Assembly: GCA_002390675.1 (NCBI GenBank)
Contig: DGPZ01000040.1
Coordinates: 1-7,342, forward strand
Reading direction: 5' to 3'
DNA from: Deltaproteobacteria bacterium UBA4427
GTDB taxonomy: Bacteria; Myxococcota_A; UBA9160; UBA4427
DNA: 7,342 nt
Part shown: piece by piece, positions 5,450 through 7,342 of the stretch
Layout: every line of letters begins with the position of its first letter
How positions within the stretch are numbered: position 1 is the first letter of the stretch
Made by a program: the position numbers and the translations under genes
The notes under the pieces: model-generated
What the model was told of the DNA's origin: nothing
The model's input: only the letters and a program-made list of their open reading frames with translations
The model's database searches: none

Positions 5450-6814
5450 GTGAGCACTCCATCTCACGCTCCCGACGGACTCCTCGTCGCCATCGAATAC
5501 GAACGACACGAACCGGAAAAGACCTTGCTCCACGAAGTGGTCCGCGAGCAGCTCGAGCCCTTTCTGGCTCGGGCGCGAGGGCAGGGTGCGCCCGTCGCCC
5601 GGTTCGTGGAGCGAGAGATCCGGGCGTATCTCGAATGCGGTCTGCTCGCTCACGGATTCTTGCGAGTCCATTGCGATGCGTGTGAGCACGATCGCCTTGT
5701 CGCCTTTTCGTGCAAGCGACGTGGGTTCTGTCCGTCTTGTGGTGGCCGGAGGATGGCGAACACAGCCGCCTCGCTCGTCGATCATGTCTTGCCCAAAGTT
5801 CCCGTTCGGCAGTGGGTTCTGACGCTCCCGTATCCGCTCCGGTACCGCTGTGCCTGGGACGCAATGCTCATGAGCGAAGTGCTGCGCGCGTTCATGCGGG
5901 CGCTATTCGCTGATCAACGCCGACGCGCGAGGCGGGTTCATGGGATCGAGCGTGGGCATAACGGATCGGTCACTTTCATTCAGCGCTTCGGGTCGGCACT
6001 GAACCTCGCGCCCCATTTCCACACACTCGTGCTCGACGGGGTCTATCCCGGACCCTCGTACGATCTCGGATCGTTCGTTCCGCTCCCGCCTCCTGAGACC
6101 GAAGATATCGCGCGGGTCTTGGCAGGGACCGCGCGCCGAATCCTTAGGATTCTCGAGCGCCGTGGCCTCGATTCGGATGAGGACGCGTTGGCATCCGACG
6201 ACCCGCTCCTTGCTTTGCTCACGGCCGCATCCATTCGCTCGCGGATCGCGACCGGCCCCGAGGCAGGCGAGCGTTGGCGACGTCTTGGCGACCGGGTCGA
6301 GCCGCTCGAAGACGGGGAGGACGGTGTCGAATCTAAATCTCCGATTCCGCCCCGCTGCGTGCGGGAGGGTGGGATGAGCCTGCACGCCGACGTGGCCGTT
6401 CCGGCCAACGATCGAAATCGACTCGAGCGTCTGTGTCGTTATGCGGCCCGACCGCCGCTCGCACTCGATCGCCTCGAGGCGATGCCGGCCGGACGACTCG
6501 CGTACCGGCTCAAGAGCCGATGGCGAGACGGAACGACCCATGTCGTAATGGAGCGGCATGAACTTCTCGAGCGACTTGCACCCCTACTCGGAAGCTGCCG
6601 CTTCCTCCCCGGCCGCCACGCGCGCATCAGGTTCGTTACCACGGCGTGTTGGCGCCTTGCGCGAGTGGGCGGGACCAGGTGGTTCCGGCTTCTGCGGAAC
6701 GAGTTAAGGCCAATGACCCTGCAGGAGCGATCGAAACGGATTTGGATACTCAAACGACCCCGACGCTTGATGTTGAGCGCGGCACTCGTTCCAATCGCGC
6801 AGCTTCGCCTCTGA
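5450..6814 (+). pseudogene. IS91-family HUH transposase, N-terminal and catalytic part (frameshifted)
   Basis: Rolling-circle transposase of the Zn_Tnp_IS91/Y2_Tnp type. After HEVVREQLEPFL (about 28-39) comes the N-terminal zinc domain, with Cys75-X2-Cys78, Cys88 and Cys94-X2-Cys97 (FCPSCGGRRM). The HUH metal motif HFH is at 189-191 in HFHTLVLDGVY. The likely nicking Tyr331 lies in LCRYAARPPLA; only one Tyr is present there, as in ISCR-like enzymes, instead of the paired Tyr of IS91. GTG 5450 is the first start after an in-frame stop at 5387; its ribosome site is poor. Family sequence continues to ELLERLAPL (near 6560-6586), after which this frame gives unrelated residues to a stop at 6812-6814. 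The expected continuation is one frame away (-1 relative). Catalytic motifs are intact, but the full protein needs a frame change. Confidence 0.85.
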
Positions 6815-7188
6815 TTCCCGATTCCCTCGTTGCAGACTGCGATCCGGCTCTCGCGCGCGCCTCGGAGGAGTCCCCGTCCATGAGTGGAGCGAAACCGATC
6901 TCGCCGCGCCGTCTGCTCTGGGCCGAACTTATTCAGCGAGTTTTCGAGGTCGACGCGCTCTGCTGCCCGAAATGCGGCGGACGGCTGAGAGTTCTTTCGG
7001 CGATCACCGACCCGGTTGTGGCTGCTCGGATCTTAGATTGCTTGGCGCTGCCGTCTCGCGCTCCGCCGCTAGCGATCTCTGGCGACAGAGCCGGTCACTC
7101 CGACTTCGACGAGGATTGGGTCGGCGGAATTTCGGAGTTCGACTTCGATCAGTCCCAGCCATCCAACGAATCCGAGAGCGGCGCCTGA
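6646..7188 (+). pseudogene. IS91-family transposase, C-terminal part in shifted frame
   Basis: Continuation of the transposase in a different frame. The family sequence resumes before the nominal GTG at 6646: codons from about 6610 read RPPRAHQV, then RYHGVLAP, the conserved segment that normally follows the ELLERL region. A variable linker follows, then RRLLWAELIQRVFEVDALCCPKCGGRLRVLSAITDP, the typical C-terminal module with a CPxCGG zinc knuckle (6964-6981), ending in an acidic tail. This frame has a stop at 6559-6561, so the switch must occur between 6562 and 6636, most likely 6587-6610. Translation from GTG 6646 alone would give a 180-residue piece without catalytic residues, probably not a functional protein. 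Confidence 0.75.
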
Positions 7189-7191
7189 TAG

Positions 7192-7210
7192 GCGCACGAC
7201 AAGGGTGCGC
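7192..7210 (+). terminator. Hairpin just after the transposase stop
   Basis: GCGCAC (7192-7197) pairs perfectly with GTGCGC (7205-7210) across a 7-nt loop, starting 4 nt after the TGA. There is no T-run, so it may be a weak terminator or a structural part of the element's 3' (oriIS) end, where IS91-type elements carry hairpins. Confidence 0.4.
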
Positions 7211-7342
7211 GCGGTTCGCTTGCGGTGCACTGAGGGCCGAGGTTCGCGCGCAGATCGCCTCAGGCTAGCGGCTGCGAATGCTGGTACCCGAATCGTGCAA
7301 CGGAAAAGCTTGAAATCGTCCCGAAACGGGGCAATTACGCCT
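7206..7342. other. Non-coding right end, possible oriIS region
   Basis: No gene is seen after the transposase. TGCGCGCG (7206-7213) and CGCGCGCA (7245-7252) form an 8-bp inverted repeat of low complexity, and CCCG-AAA-CGGG (7320-7330) forms a short hairpin. The position downstream of tnp is where an IS91 oriIS should lie, but no conserved oriIS sequence was recognised and the element's end is undetermined. Confidence 0.3.

Larger units (their letters stand above)
5450..7188 (+). mobile_element. IS91-family insertion element, coding core (ends not resolved)
   Basis: The interval spans the frameshifted transposase only. IS91 elements move by rolling-circle transposition, have no terminal inverted repeats and make no target duplication, so ends cannot be read from repeats. 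By family knowledge terIS lies upstream of tnp and oriIS downstream, next to a GTTC or CTTG target. GTTC occurs at 7214 and 7242 and CTTG at 7309, but none can be chosen. No passenger gene is seen between the transposase and either side. The disrupted transposase suggests the copy cannot move by itself. Confidence 0.65.

Noticed and set aside
5903..6559. 218-codon minus-strand open frame inside the transposase
   Set aside because: The plus strand encodes the HUH and Tyr motifs of the transposase; the antisense frame shows no family features.
6562..6636. Programmed -1 frameshift with a slippery heptamer in the transposase
   Set aside because: No X-XXY-YYZ heptamer is present in the correct phase; a simple indel explains the data better, although recoding is left open as a finding.

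Overview
The window comes from a GC-rich, Gram-negative bacterium. The evidence is a kdsA gene, which makes the Kdo sugar of lipopolysaccharide, together with proteobacterial-style glycosyltransferase, acyl-CoA dehydrogenase and IS91-type transposase proteins. A deltaproteobacterial or myxococcal source fits the transposase flavour, but that is an impression and not something the sequence proves.

Left edge (1-305, minus strand): the first 101 codons of kdsA, running off the window. Bases 306-1035 form a divergent intergenic region of about 730 bp. It has no convincing gene, but it contains an unusual number of short perfect inverted repeats, including a hairpin just upstream of the kdsA ribosome binding site and a 9-bp palindrome at 471-507.

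Centre (1036-4747, plus strand): two genes overlapping by 20 bp. The first encodes an 860-residue protein with three modules: a GT8-like (GT-A) glycosyltransferase domain with a DxD motif, a weak methyltransferase-like segment, and an ELM1/DUF1022 domain (GT-B-like; function in bacteria unknown). The second encodes an acyl-CoA dehydrogenase of the long-chain/isovaleryl type, with its catalytic Glu at the helix-G position. The overlap and the ribosome binding site inside the upstream gene suggest a translationally coupled operon. Why a sugar-transfer protein should be coupled to an acyl-CoA dehydrogenase is not known.

Right part (4748-7342): a decayed C-terminal remnant of a GNAT acetyltransferase without a start codon, a non-coding stretch with C-rich tandem repeats, and an IS91-family (HUH, Zn-ribbon) transposase gene. 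The transposase is split by a frameshift near 6587-6636: the HUH and catalytic Tyr part lies in one frame and the C-terminal zinc-ribbon part in another. The last 150 bases hold short hairpins and may include the end of the element. The truncated gene beside a transposon points to a mobile-element scar, while the left two-thirds looks like stable chromosomal sequence. I did not find a clearly new defence or mobile system. The most unusual items are the three-module GT/ELM1 protein, its coupling to the dehydrogenase, and the hairpin-rich intergenic region.
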